Assembly (NCBI GenBank): GCA_964486135.1
Contig: CAZAKT010000003.1
Location: 12,274 to 76,273 of the forward strand
Reading direction: 5' to 3'
From: UBA4923 sp964486135
GTDB taxonomy: Bacteria > Bacillota > Clostridia > Saccharofermentanales > DTU023
Length of the DNA: 64,000 bases
Of the stretch, positions 26,664-35,527 are shown in pieces. The translations under genes were made by a program, and so were the position numbers. The notes beneath the pieces were generated by a model. That model worked only from the letters and a program-made list of their open reading frames with translations, was not told the DNA's origin and did no database searches. How positions within the stretch are numbered: position 1 is the stretch's first letter; every line of letters begins with the position of its first letter.

Positions 26664-27170
26664 ATGAAAAAAATCCTGGTGGTCGCTTTCTTGATCACGC
26701 TTGTATTGTCCGTGGCCTGTCAGGCCGGAGGGAATTCTGAGGGTAAGAATCCGGGGACGGAGCCAGAAGAAGTGGTCGACCTTGAGACCCTCCTTACCAA
26801 GATTATCGAGGATTCCGGCAAGGAGGCCATGCTGGAGGAGTCCTTCAGCCTGGAAGCCTTGAATCAGGAGGAGGCGGGCTACCTGATTGGCAGTGAATCT
26901 TTTGAAGGCGCATTTGAAGAGGGGCTCTCCCTTCAACCCATGATCAATGTCCATCCCTTCGCCCTCGGCCTCTTCCGTCTGGCAGAGGAAGGGGAGGTGG
27001 AGGCTTTTGCCAAGGAGCTGAAAGAGAAGGCCGATCTTGGGAAATGGATCTGTGTCCGGGCCGAGACCATGACAGCGGCAACAAAAGGCTCCCTGGTCCT
27101 CTTTGTCATGGGCGACAGCCAGGAAGTCAACTCCATCGCCCAGGCCTCGGGGTTCACGCCTATCAAGTAG
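26664..27170 (+). CDS. Putative lipoprotein of unknown function
   Basis: The 168-residue product begins with a lipoprotein signal peptide (MKKILVVAFLITLVLSVAC, lipobox LSVAC) and continues as an acidic domain. I do not recognise the family. Its content (paired motifs such as EEAGYLIGSESFEGAFEEGLSLQPMIN and a later MGDSQEVNSIAQASGF) resembles DUF4358-type lipoproteins often encoded beside MBOAT/DHHW pairs, a comparison from memory. AAGGAG lies 7 bases before ATG 26664. The next gene, an O-acyltransferase, starts 14 bp later, so a role in the same surface modification is likely. Confidence 0.75.
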   Translation: MKKILVVAFLITLVLSVACQAGGNSEGKNPGTEPEEVVDLETLLTKIIEDSGKEAMLEESFSLEALNQEEAGYLIGSESFEGAFEEGLSLQPMINVHPFALGLFRLAEEGEVEAFAKELKEKADLGKWICVRAETMTAATKGSLVLFVMGDSQEVNSIAQASGFTPIK

Positions 27171-27183
27171 CCAAGCTAATCTT

Positions 27184-28581
27184 GTGCTCTTCTCAAGCAT
27201 CAGCTTCCTCTATTATTTCCTGCCGGCGGTGCTGCTTCTTTATTTTGTGGTGCCGGTCCGGCTGAAGAATCCAATCCTCCTCCTTGCCAGCCTCCTTTTT
27301 TATGCCTGGGGGGAGCCACGTTTTACAATCATCATGCTGACAACGGCCTTGACCGGTTATGGGGCCGGTCTTGTCCTGGATCGACTGCAGGGGAGGGGGA
27401 GGCCTGCCGCCCTTTCCGCTGGTCTCTTTTTGACAGCGGCCCCCCTCCTCTTGTTCAAGTACGGGGATTTCTTCATCCAGAACCTCAACAGCCTGACCCA
27501 GTCGTCTATTGCCTCCCTGGGTCTGGTCCTCCCCATCGGGGTCAGCTTCTATAGCTTCCAGATCCTCTCCTACCTCCTGGATGTCTATCGGAAGGAGGTT
27601 GAGGTCGAACGAAATCCCCTCCATTTCCTGCTTTACGTTTCCCTCTTTCCCCAGCTCATTGCGGGTCCCATCGTCCGCTTCAAGACTGTCCAGGAGGAAA
27701 TCAGGGAGAGGCGGGTCAGCCTGGATCTCTTTGCCTCAGGCGCCAGCCGCTTCACCGTCGGGCTGGGAAAGAAGGTCCTCCTGGCTAATAACCTGGCAGA
27801 ATTGGGTTTGAACCTGGGTTCACAGGGAGGCCAGTCGGTCCTGTCCCTCTGGCTTCTGGCCCTGGCCTTCAGCCTGCAGATCTATTTCGATTTTTCCGGC
27901 TATTCGGATATGGCCATCGGTCTTGGCAGGATCTTTGGATTCCATTTCCAGGAGAACTTCATCTACCCCTATATTTCGCGAAGTCTCACCGAATTCTGGA
28001 GGCGCTGGCATATATCCCTGGGCTCCTGGTTCAGGGATTACATCTATATCCCCCTGGGAGGCAGCCGAGGCACACTTGCGAAGACGGTGAGAAACCTCTT
28101 GATCGTCTGGCTCCTGACAGGTCTCTGGCACGGGGCGGCCTGGACTTTCGTCTTTTGGGGCCTCTTCCATTTTCTCCTCCTGGCCCTTGAGCGGGCGGGC
28201 CTGGGGAAGCTGCTGGACAAGCTGCCGGCCTTCATCAGCATTCCAGCCACCTTCCTCCAGGTCACGGTCGGCTTCGTCCTATTCAAGGCGGAAAACTTCC
28301 TTGAGGCCTGGGAGAGCATCCGGGGTATGTTCGGCCTCCTTTCCCTCCCCCTTTCGGATCCCCTGTCCATCTATTACGCCAAGGCTTTTACCCTGACCCT
28401 CCTGATCGCCCTAGTCGCCGCGACCCCCCTCCCAAAGAGAATATTTGACAGGGTCAGGGATGGACAGGCAGGTCTTCTACCTGACCTGGCCACCGCCACA
28501 GGGATCCTCCTCGTCCTTGTCCTGTCGACCGGGTCACTGATCAATGGCTCCTTCAATCCCTTCTTGTATTTTCGTTTCTAG
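27184..28581 (+). CDS. MBOAT O-acyltransferase (AlgI/DltB-like)
   Basis: The 465-residue polytopic protein carries both MBOAT histidine regions: FWRRWHISLGSWFRDYIYIPLGG and the invariant His in LLTGLWHGAAWTFVFWG, with a characteristic LPIGVSFYSFQILSYLLDVYR segment. The family transfers acyl groups, usually acetyl, to extracellular polysaccharides or wall polymers. The family start (LF.S..FL..FLP) points to GTG 27184, though the ribosome-binding site is weak; the frame is open upstream. It pairs with the DHHW protein 11 bp downstream as AlgI pairs with AlgJ/AlgX. Confidence 0.92.
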   Translation: MLFSSISFLYYFLPAVLLLYFVVPVRLKNPILLLASLLFYAWGEPRFTIIMLTTALTGYGAGLVLDRLQGRGRPAALSAGLFLTAAPLLLFKYGDFFIQNLNSLTQSSIASLGLVLPIGVSFYSFQILSYLLDVYRKEVEVERNPLHFLLYVSLFPQLIAGPIVRFKTVQEEIRERRVSLDLFASGASRFTVGLGKKVLLANNLAELGLNLGSQGGQSVLSLWLLALAFSLQIYFDFSGYSDMAIGLGRIFGFHFQENFIYPYISRSLTEFWRRWHISLGSWFRDYIYIPLGGSRGTLAKTVRNLLIVWLLTGLWHGAAWTFVFWGLFHFLLLALERAGLGKLLDKLPAFISIPATFLQVTVGFVLFKAENFLEAWESIRGMFGLLSLPLSDPLSIYYAKAFTLTLLIALVAATPLPKRIFDRVRDGQAGLLPDLATATGILLVLVLSTGSLINGSFNPFLYFRF

Positions 28582-28592
28582 GGAGGTCCTCT

Positions 28593-29714
28593 ATGAAAGA
28601 TAAAGCCCTGATCACAACGATTACCTTCCTCCTGGCGCTTTTCCTGGTCCCGGCCGCCTCCCTGGCCCTGCCGGACCGGGAGCTGTCGGACATTGAAAGA
28701 AGGCCCTTGGCCCGGAAGATGACCTATGCCGACTATCTGGAGACGAACTACGGCGGTGATTTGGCTGGTTTTCTGGCCTATCAGGAGACCTATCTGCTCG
28801 ACCAGTTCCCCTGGCGGGAGGACCTGCGTGTCCTGACCGCCTTGACCAGGGTCTATGCCCTTGGCCAGGGCGATATAGGGGGCTACTACAAGGTCGGCGG
28901 ACACCTGTCCAAACTTGATAGCCGGATCCGTGAAGAGGCGGTCAGGCGGGCGGCGGCCTTATTCAATGAGGTCAAGCGGGAATATTTCAAGGGAAAAGGA
29001 CAGGCGGTCTTTGCCCTGATCCCCGACAAGAACGCCTTCACAGCCCCCCTGGCTGCCTACCCGCATTACAGTTATGAAGCTTTCGCCGACCTGCTTTGGC
29101 AGTCCCTTGACCCGGAGCTGGATACTTTGTCACTTCTTGAAGACCTGAGCCTGGATCACTACTACAGGTCCGACCCCCATTGGGATCAGACAAAGCTCCT
29201 CCCCATCGCAGAGAAACTGCTGGAAGCCCTGGGTCATAAAGGCAGTCTGGATAGTCGGGGCTTGGACATCAATTGCCTGGACAATTTCCAGGGCACTTAC
29301 GCGGGCCAGGCAGGACTTCCGGTTGAGGCGGACTCACTTTGCTGGTTTTCAGGAGGTAACCTGGATCGGGTCCGGGTCCAGGATCCCGTAACGGGTGAGA
29401 CGACCGGCCTCTATCAGCTGGAAAAGGCAGAAGGGTCCGACCCCTATGATCTCTTCCTGGGCGGGGCCAGGCCCCTCTTGAAAATCAGCAACCCTGACCA
29501 GGCCAATGGCAGGCAGCTGGTCATCTTCCGGGATTCCTTCGCCTCAGCCCTGATCCCCCTGCTCCTCTCCCCCTATAGCGAAGTCCTGGTCCTGGACCTC
29601 CGCTACATCACCAGGGAGGCCGCCTCGGAAGTCCTGTCCGTCCAGGAGGAGGCGGATCTTCTCTTTTTGTTTTCGACCTCTGTTTTGAATTCGCCCGGCG
29701 CCTTCCTGAATTGA
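28593..29714 (+). CDS. DHHW-family exported protein, AlgJ/AlgX-like
   Basis: The 373-residue product has an N-terminal signal or anchor (ITTITFLLALFLVPAASLAL) and the family hallmark YYRSDPHWDQ (about residues 190-200), plus a C-terminal FRDSFASALIPLL segment typical of SGNH-like acyl-transfer partners. In known systems the MBOAT protein moves acyl groups across the membrane and the SGNH/DHHW partner places them on the glycan. GGGAGG precedes ATG 28593. It probably acts outside the membrane with the 27184 gene. Confidence 0.85.
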   Translation: MKDKALITTITFLLALFLVPAASLALPDRELSDIERRPLARKMTYADYLETNYGGDLAGFLAYQETYLLDQFPWREDLRVLTALTRVYALGQGDIGGYYKVGGHLSKLDSRIREEAVRRAAALFNEVKREYFKGKGQAVFALIPDKNAFTAPLAAYPHYSYEAFADLLWQSLDPELDTLSLLEDLSLDHYYRSDPHWDQTKLLPIAEKLLEALGHKGSLDSRGLDINCLDNFQGTYAGQAGLPVEADSLCWFSGGNLDRVRVQDPVTGETTGLYQLEKAEGSDPYDLFLGGARPLLKISNPDQANGRQLVIFRDSFASALIPLLLSPYSEVLVLDLRYITREAASEVLSVQEEADLLFLFSTSVLNSPGAFLN

Positions 29715-29724
29715 GGGAAGGCCC

Positions 29725-29753
29725 TTGTCAGGCCTGTTTGCTTCTGTTATGAT
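29725..29753 (+). promoter_or_regulatory. rplS promoter
   Basis: TTGTCA (29725-29730), a 17-bp spacer and TATGAT (29748-29753). It makes rplS independent of the acyltransferase genes upstream. Confidence 0.75.
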
Positions 29754-29759
29754 GCTTGA

Positions 29760-29821
29760 GGCTTATACGGGTGGTCCGCTGCAATTGCGTGCAAGAACAT
29801 CCGATGATTAATAAAGGAGGT
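29760..29821 (+). promoter_or_regulatory. Probable L19 leader of rplS
   Basis: The transcribed leader contains ATACGGGTGGTCCGCTGC and later GAACATCCGATG before AAAGGAGG. From memory these segments resemble the conserved blocks of the Firmicutes ribosomal protein L19 leader; a covariance search would settle it. Confidence 0.45.
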
Positions 29822-29828
29822 ACGCAAT

Positions 29829-30182
29829 ATGGACTACATCAAAGCGGTTGAAGAACCCTATCTGCGAGATCAGCACGATAAGGTCGAGATTGGTGACCGC
29901 GTCAACGTTCATCTCAGGATCACGGAAGGGACCCGCGAGAGGATCCAGATATTCGAAGGAACCGTGATCGGCCGCAAGGGTGCGGGACTCAACGAAACGA
30001 TTACGCTGAGGCGTGTGGCCTACGGCGTTGGCGTGGAACGTGTCATACCGGTTCATTCGCCGAAAGTTGCCAAGATTGAGATACTGCGTAAGGGCCGCGT
30101 GAGACGCGCCAAGCTCTTCTACCTGCGCGACCGCGTTGGTAAGGCAGCCCGTGTACGGGAAAAGCTACCGACGAAGAACTGA
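29829..30182 (+). CDS. rplS: 50S ribosomal protein L19
   Basis: The 117-residue product shows the L19 pattern (GDRVNVHLRITEGTRERIQIFEGTVIGRKGAGLNETITLRRVAYGVGVERVIPVHSP). L19 lies at the interface of the ribosomal subunits. AAAGGAGG precedes the ATG. It has its own promoter and is followed by an intrinsic terminator. Confidence 0.97.
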   Translation: MDYIKAVEEPYLRDQHDKVEIGDRVNVHLRITEGTRERIQIFEGTVIGRKGAGLNETITLRRVAYGVGVERVIPVHSPKVAKIEILRKGRVRRAKLFYLRDRVGKAARVREKLPTKN

Positions 30183-30205
30183 TTACAGGACAGCTGAACC
30201 AGGAT

Positions 30206-30231
30206 AAGACGGCGACAATGCCGTCTTTTTC
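30206..30231 (+). terminator. Terminator after rplS
   Basis: AAGACGGC (30206-30213) pairs with GCCGTCTT (30220-30227) over a six-base loop, with a T-run at 30226-30230. Confidence 0.85.
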
Positions 30232-30296
30232 TTGTCCAGCAGCTCTTGGGGATAGCGTATACTTGTGGGACAGGAATCAGGGGAGGGGACTTTGAG

Positions 30297-31199
30297 ATGA
30301 AGGGCGGAGACGACAGGGGCGGCAAGCAGATCCACTGGTATCCGGGCCACATGGCCAGTGCCAGCCGTGAGCTCAGGAAGGTCTGGCGCCACATCGATGC
30401 CGTGGTCGAGATCGCGGATGCCCGGATTCCTGTCGCCAGCCGGAATCCGCTCTTTCTTGACTTTGAACCGGCTAAACCCCATCTCCTCCTCCTCTCCCAC
30501 GCGGATCTGGCGGATGCCGCCATAAGCAAGCTCTGGGTTGAGTACTTCCAGCGGTCCGGACTGACGGCGGTCCCGGCAGACCTTCGGGAGGCCCCGGCCA
30601 TCCGCCTCATCCGCAATCAGCTGCTAAGCTACCAGGCCCCCCTTCTTGAAAAAGCCAGGAAACAAGGCCGATTGGCCAGACCCCTCCGGGTCCTTGTTAC
30701 CGGCATCCCCAATACGGGTAAATCGACCTTCATCAATCAATTCGTCGGTAAAAGGTCAGCCCGGGTTGAATCACGTCCCGGGGTAACCAGGCAGCTCAAC
30801 TGGCTCCGTTCAGGAACGGAACTGCATTTCCTCGACACGCCGGGTATCCTGCCCCTTAAAATGGACAATCCGGATGAGGCGCGCTACCTGGCCGTAACCG
30901 GCGCTATCAAGGACAGCATCCTGCCCCTGGAAGAGGTCGCTTTCTGGTTCTTCGTGCGCCTGTCCACCCTCTACCCCCAGGCCCTGGCGGCCCGCTATGG
31001 CGAGCCTGCCCTTGGCGGTAAAGACAGGGAGGAGGCCTTCGAGGCGGCGGCCCTGCGCATGGGTTGCCGGTTGGCAGAGGGGAAGGCCGATCGCCTGCGT
31101 TTTTCATCCAGCCTGCTCGAGGATTATCGGAGCGGACGGATTGGCCGGCTTTCGCTTGAATGGCCGCCGGAGGAAGGGCCGGATGGACAGAAGCTCTGA
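30297..31199 (+). CDS. rbgA: Ribosome biogenesis GTPase RbgA (YlqF)
   Basis: The 300-residue product is a circularly permuted GTPase: the base-recognition region comes first (VEIADARIPVASRNPLF, about 40-55), then G1 GIPNTGKST (about 136-144) and G3 DTPGIL (about 180). The N-terminal HWYPGHMA motif is the RbgA/YlqF hallmark. It acts late in 50S assembly in Firmicutes. ATG 30297 follows GGGGAGGGG. TATACT at 30258-30263 may be its -10 box. The following gene overlaps it by 17 bp. Confidence 0.93.
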   Translation: MKGGDDRGGKQIHWYPGHMASASRELRKVWRHIDAVVEIADARIPVASRNPLFLDFEPAKPHLLLLSHADLADAAISKLWVEYFQRSGLTAVPADLREAPAIRLIRNQLLSYQAPLLEKARKQGRLARPLRVLVTGIPNTGKSTFINQFVGKRSARVESRPGVTRQLNWLRSGTELHFLDTPGILPLKMDNPDEARYLAVTGAIKDSILPLEEVAFWFFVRLSTLYPQALAARYGEPALGGKDREEAFEAAALRMGCRLAEGKADRLRFSSSLLEDYRSGRIGRLSLEWPPEEGPDGQKL

Positions 31200-32214
31200 C
31201 AAGGGGATCCGGATCACGGATCGGGACCGGCAACGATTTGAGGCCATGTCCCTCTTCGAGGAAGAACTCCGCGGTCAGGGCTACCATTTAATCGCCGGTG
31301 TGGATGAGGCGGGCAGGGGGCCTCTGGCAGGTCCTGTCGTGGCCGCCGCCTGCATCCTTCCTGAAGGCCGGACTTTTTACGGTTTGAACGATTCCAAGAA
31401 GATGACGGAAAAACGGAGGGAAGCCCTTTACGGGATCATTCGCGACCAGGCCCTGGCCTGGTCCATCGCCCTGGTCGACCAGGGGGAGATAGACCGGACC
31501 AATATCCTGGCAGCCACCAAGGAGGCCATGCGGCGGGCGCTCAGGGAGTTGCCCCGTAAACCCCAGATCGCCTTGATTGACGCGGTGGCCCTGGAGGGAC
31601 TGGATTATCCGGTCCTGGCCAAGGTCAAGGGGGATGCCCTCCATAATGTCATCGCGGCCGCCTCGGTCCTGGCCAAGGTGGCCAGGGACAGGCTCATGGT
31701 CAATTGGGACAAGGTTTACCCCGATTACGGCTTTGCCGCCCACAAGGGCTATGGGACCCCTCAGCACCTGGAGGCCCTCCGCCTCCATGGACCCTGCCCC
31801 CTCCACCGGAGGAGCTTTCTAGGCTCCATTCAGGGTCCAGCTGGAGAAGCTGGCTCGACCTATGCCAAGGGCTGGCGGACCGAATGGGCGGTCGCGGAGG
31901 ACCTGATCAGCAAGGGGCATACCCTCCTGGAGCACCGGCTCAGGATTGAGGGGGCGGGCGAAATTGATTTCATCTCCTGCCTGGATGACAGGATCTATGT
32001 CATCGAATGTAAGGGGAGGGGACCTGGATCCCGTTCTTTTGGTGGACTTGAGGAGGCCCTGACCCCGGATCAGATAAGGGGAATCCGCCAGGCGGCCGAG
32101 ACCTGGCGGGGAGGCCAGGAGGCCCTCGCCGGACATTTCCTGGAATTCCTCTACGCTGCGGTGGAACTTGATCGGGCAGGCAGGCCACAAAGCCTAAGGT
32201 ATTTACCCTTTTGA
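31183..32214 (+). CDS. RNase HII fused to YraN-type nuclease domain
   Basis: The 343-residue product is two proteins in one frame. Residues 1-222 are RNase HII: GVDEAGRGPLAGPVVAAACIL near 40, ALIDAVAL, and KGDALHNVIAAASVLAKVARDRLM, ending at the usual HRRSFLG. A short linker follows, then residues 230-343 form a complete YraN/UPF0102 domain (TEWAVAEDLISKGHTLLEHRLRI, GEIDFISCLDD, VIECKGRG), keeping the PD-(D/E)xK Asp and ExK residues. No stop or restart codon separates them. rnhB and yraN are normally adjacent separate genes. RNase HII removes ribonucleotides from DNA; YraN is nuclease-like with unsettled function. ATG 31183 follows GGAGGAAGG. Confidence 0.9.
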   Translation: MDRSSDKGIRITDRDRQRFEAMSLFEEELRGQGYHLIAGVDEAGRGPLAGPVVAAACILPEGRTFYGLNDSKKMTEKRREALYGIIRDQALAWSIALVDQGEIDRTNILAATKEAMRRALRELPRKPQIALIDAVALEGLDYPVLAKVKGDALHNVIAAASVLAKVARDRLMVNWDKVYPDYGFAAHKGYGTPQHLEALRLHGPCPLHRRSFLGSIQGPAGEAGSTYAKGWRTEWAVAEDLISKGHTLLEHRLRIEGAGEIDFISCLDDRIYVIECKGRGPGSRSFGGLEEALTPDQIRGIRQAAETWRGGQEALAGHFLEFLYAAVELDRAGRPQSLRYLPF

Positions 32215-32319
32215 TGGGGTGGGCAGCTTGTAATGATCACCTAAATGCCGCCACAAGGCCTGACCCCGATGCTTGTCTCTATGATATGATGTTATTATCA
32301 GTTGGCAGGAGGCGTCATC

Positions 32320-33045
32320 ATGAAACTCGACAGGCATAGCAGTGTGCCGCTATACGCGCAACTTCGGGAATTGATTGTCGAGCGCATCCAGGACGGTGTC
32401 TACCGTCAAGGAGAGCGCATCCCCTCGGAAATCACCCTCTGTGAAGAACTTGAGCTGTCACGACCGACTGTTCGACAGGCTATCGCCGACCTGGTCTCGG
32501 ATGGCATCCTGGAAATCCAGAAGGGGAGGGGAACTTTTGTCGCTGTCGAGCCCGAGCGCCTGCTCGTCCCACACTTCAACGCCCTGACCTTCAGTTTTCT
32601 GAACCTCTCCTCCTATGAGGACATCAGCCTCCGGCCTGTCCAGCATCTGGATCCCGATCCGGAGCTGGATGCCATTTTCAACATCCCTGAAGTCAAGCAT
32701 GCCGGTTATTGGATGCTCCAGTGGCCCATCATGTTCGACACCCAGGTCTACGGCTGGTGCACCTCCTATATCTCCGCCCAGATCTTCCCCGATTTGGGCC
32801 AGAGCATCGCCGCCGGCAAGCGTATGATCGATATCAAGGGCAATAAATATGCCTTCCTGCCTGTCAAGGGCAGCGTCGCCCTCCTGGCGAGACCGGCGAA
32901 GAACAAGGAAGCGTCGGTTTTGGAAATCCCGCGAAGGACCATCGTATTGACCGCTTCAGGCCAACTCTACGGACGAAATGGCAGTGTCAGTGAACACATC
33001 CGGATCGTCCTCCGACCAGACCTATTGAAACTGGAAATTAACTAG
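32320..33045 (+). CDS. GntR-family regulator, HutC/UTRA type
   Basis: The 241-residue product has an N-terminal winged helix of the GntR class (VPLYAQLRELIVERIQDGVYRQGERIPSEITLCEELELSRPTVRQAIADLVSDGILEIQKGRGTFV, residues 10-75) and a C-terminal effector domain with UTRA-like features. AGGAGG lies 7 bases before ATG 32320. The possible promoter has TATGAT at 32285-32290. The ligand and targets are unknown; the cysteine desulfurase gene begins 6 bp later, so regulation of that sulfur-transfer operon is a plausible inference. Confidence 0.9.
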   Translation: MKLDRHSSVPLYAQLRELIVERIQDGVYRQGERIPSEITLCEELELSRPTVRQAIADLVSDGILEIQKGRGTFVAVEPERLLVPHFNALTFSFLNLSSYEDISLRPVQHLDPDPELDAIFNIPEVKHAGYWMLQWPIMFDTQVYGWCTSYISAQIFPDLGQSIAAGKRMIDIKGNKYAFLPVKGSVALLARPAKNKEASVLEIPRRTIVLTASGQLYGRNGSVSEHIRIVLRPDLLKLEIN

Positions 33046-33051
33046 ACCAAC

Positions 33052-34200
33052 TTGCTTTACGATTTTGACACAACAGCCACTTCACCGGTCCTGCCCGAAG
33101 TGTTGACGGCTTATTGCCGCCGGCTTTCGGAGCATGGCAACAACCCCTCCTCCAGGCATGCGGGCGGCCTTGCGGCCGCTTCCCTCCTGGAGGATGCCCG
33201 GCTCTCCATCGCCAAATCCCTGGACTGTCAGCCCCGGGAGGTCTTTTTCACTTCAGGGGCGACCGAGTCAATCAATCAGGCGCTCAAGGGAACCGCCTGG
33301 GCTGGCAGGCGGCTTCCGAAAGGTCTCCTGACATCCAGGGGTGAACATGAGGCCGTCCTGTCCGTCCTGCCCTTCCTGGAGGAAGAGGCAGGCTATGAAA
33401 ACCTCCTCCTGCCCTTGGAGGCGGACGGTAGGGTCAGCCGTCCCTCCTTGGAAGAAAGCCTGGACCAGGCCCCCTGCGGCCTGGTCAGCCTGATTGCGGT
33501 CAACAATGAGACCGGGTCCATCAATGACTTGGAGGAACTGATACCGATAATAAGGCGGAAGGCGGCCGGGGCGGTCATCCACAGCGATATCGTCCAGGCC
33601 TGCGGCAAACTGCCCTTTTCCTTCAAAGCTTCCGGGCTCGACTTGGCCTCCGTGTCCGGCCATAAGCTGGGCGCGCCCAAGGGGACAGGCCTGCTCATTA
33701 AAAGGAAGGGACTGGCGCTCGAGCCCCTCCTCCACGGGGGTGGCCAGCAGTCGGGCCTGCGGTCGGGTACGGTTGATCTGCCGGGAGCCCTGGCTCTGGC
33801 GGAGGCCCTGGCGATTCAAACCGGATCCCTGGAAGAAAACTTGAGGGCAGTGGAAGGGCTGAGGACAGCCTTTATTGAGGCTCTGAAACTAGCTGACCAG
33901 CCCCACATCCTTTTATCACCTGGCCAAGCAACTCCCTATATAATGTCCATAGCCTTTCCCGGCTTGCGGGGGGAGACCCTCATGAACGCCCTGTCAGCCG
34001 AATCCATCTATATCTCCACGGGCTCGGCCTGCGGGTCGGCCAGAGCCGGCCAAAACCATGTCCTGACCGCCATGGGATGGGATAAGAAGAGGATACTGGA
34101 GGCGGTGAGGATCAGTTTCAGCCCCCGGCAGAAGATTGAAGACGTCCGCCATCTGGCCCGCCGGATCACGGACCTTTATGGCCGCTATGCCTTGAAATAG
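33052..34200 (+). CDS. Cysteine desulfurase paired with ThiI
   Basis: The 382-residue class V aminotransferase-fold enzyme has the PLP lysine motif SVSGHKLGAPKGTG and the catalytic cysteine in STGSACGSARAG. It takes sulfur from cysteine as a persulfide. The gene starts at TTG 33052 without an evident ribosome-binding site and lies 16 bp before thiI, the arrangement known for NifZ-ThiI in Bacillus, so sulfur delivery to 4-thiouridine and possibly thiamine synthesis is likely. It is distinct from the IscS-like enzyme at 38202. Confidence 0.9.
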   Translation: MLYDFDTTATSPVLPEVLTAYCRRLSEHGNNPSSRHAGGLAAASLLEDARLSIAKSLDCQPREVFFTSGATESINQALKGTAWAGRRLPKGLLTSRGEHEAVLSVLPFLEEEAGYENLLLPLEADGRVSRPSLEESLDQAPCGLVSLIAVNNETGSINDLEELIPIIRRKAAGAVIHSDIVQACGKLPFSFKASGLDLASVSGHKLGAPKGTGLLIKRKGLALEPLLHGGGQQSGLRSGTVDLPGALALAEALAIQTGSLEENLRAVEGLRTAFIEALKLADQPHILLSPGQATPYIMSIAFPGLRGETLMNALSAESIYISTGSACGSARAGQNHVLTAMGWDKKRILEAVRISFSPRQKIEDVRHLARRITDLYGRYALK

Positions 34201-34216
34201 AAGGGAAGCCTGGCAA

Positions 34217-35449
34217 GTGACAAAAGAGGGTGAAGACAGACTTATCCTGGTCCGTTTGGGCGAGATTACGCTGAAGGGACTCAACCGGGGCCGTTTTATC
34301 GCCCGGCTGATCGGCAATATGCGCTGGCGACTCCGCGATCTGGGCGACTTTGAGATCGAACAGAGCCATTCCCGGATCTGGGTCAGGGGCCGTGACGGCC
34401 TGGACCTTGCCGACCCCTCTTTGATGGGGGAAGCCTTGGACCGGTTGTCCCGGATCTTTGGGATTGTATCGCTCAGCCCGGCCCTGGCCCTGGAAGCCGA
34501 TTATGAAAAACTGAGGGAGAGGATCCTTCCTTACGCGCGCAGCCTACTTGAGGGGGCCGGCGAAAAGACATTCAAGATTGAGGTCCGCCGGGTCAATAAA
34601 AGCTTCCCACTTGACTCCTACACCCTTGCCTGTGAGCTGGGGGCCCTTCTCCTGGAAGAGTACCCTGACCAGCTGACGGTCAGGATGCAGGCGCCCGATC
34701 TTCTGTTCCATATCGAAATAAGGGACAGGCTCTATCTCTATCATGAATTGATCGAGGGGGCCCGGGGACTCCCGGTCGGTATGAGCGGCCGGGGCATGCT
34801 CCTCCTGTCGGGCGGTATCGACAGCCCGGTCGCCGGTTATATGATGGCCTCCCGGGGTATGATCCTGGACGCGATCTACTTTCATACCTTTCCCTACACC
34901 AGCCCTCAGGCGCTGACAAAGGTTGAGACACTGGCCGCCCTGCTCGCCCGCTATGCCGGCCGGATCAATCTCCATGTTGTCGACTTCACGGACATCCAGC
35001 TCGAACTCAACCGCCTCTGTCCCGAAAGCATGCTGACCATTGTCATGCGCCGGCTAATGATGCGCATCGCCTCCCGCCTGGCAGACCAGACGGGGGCCAA
35101 GGCCCTCATCACGGGAGAGAGCCTGGGCCAGGTGGCAAGCCAGACCCTGGAGGGCCTGGTCACCACTGACCTGGTCGCCGGCAAACCGGTCTTCAGACCC
35201 CTTATCGGCCTGGACAAGAACGATACCATCCGGATTGCCCGCAGGATCGGGACCTTCGATACCTCCATCCTGCCCTATGACGATTGTTGTACTGTTTTTG
35301 TCTCCAAACATCCCAAGACCCATCCCTCACTTGAGGACGCGATCTACGCGGAAAGGGAGCTTCCCATGGATTCACTGTTAGAGGAGGGCCTGGGGAAGAT
35401 AGAGCTGAAAAGTATTACACCGGGATTCTTGTCGGATAAGCTGAAATAA
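34217..35449 (+). CDS. thiI: tRNA 4-thiouridine sulfurtransferase ThiI
   Basis: The 410-residue product has an N-terminal ferredoxin-like/THUMP region (LVRLGEITLKGLNRGRF...; VRRVNKSFPLDSYTLACELGALL) and a PP-loop ATPase domain with LLLSGGIDSPVAGYMM (near 195). The DDCCTVFVSKHPKTHP segment supplies a conserved cysteine. It adenylates U8 of tRNA and inserts sulfur. No rhodanese domain is present, as in most Firmicutes, fitting direct persulfide supply by the upstream desulfurase. GTG 34217 is the start. Confidence 0.95.
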   Translation: MTKEGEDRLILVRLGEITLKGLNRGRFIARLIGNMRWRLRDLGDFEIEQSHSRIWVRGRDGLDLADPSLMGEALDRLSRIFGIVSLSPALALEADYEKLRERILPYARSLLEGAGEKTFKIEVRRVNKSFPLDSYTLACELGALLLEEYPDQLTVRMQAPDLLFHIEIRDRLYLYHELIEGARGLPVGMSGRGMLLLSGGIDSPVAGYMMASRGMILDAIYFHTFPYTSPQALTKVETLAALLARYAGRINLHVVDFTDIQLELNRLCPESMLTIVMRRLMMRIASRLADQTGAKALITGESLGQVASQTLEGLVTTDLVAGKPVFRPLIGLDKNDTIRIARRIGTFDTSILPYDDCCTVFVSKHPKTHPSLEDAIYAERELPMDSLLEEGLGKIELKSITPGFLSDKLK

Positions 35450-35474
35450 GGCCGGTCTCCCCGGTCTTTTCACT
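35448..35474 (+). terminator. Terminator after thiI
   Basis: AAGGCCGG (35448-35455) pairs with CCGGTCTT (35461-35468, one wobble) over five bases, followed by a T-rich tract. It overlaps the thiI stop codon. Confidence 0.7.
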
Positions 35475-35527
35475 TTTATATGATACTATTACCAGTGGAC
35501 AAAAATAATTACCTTTAGGAGGTCTAT

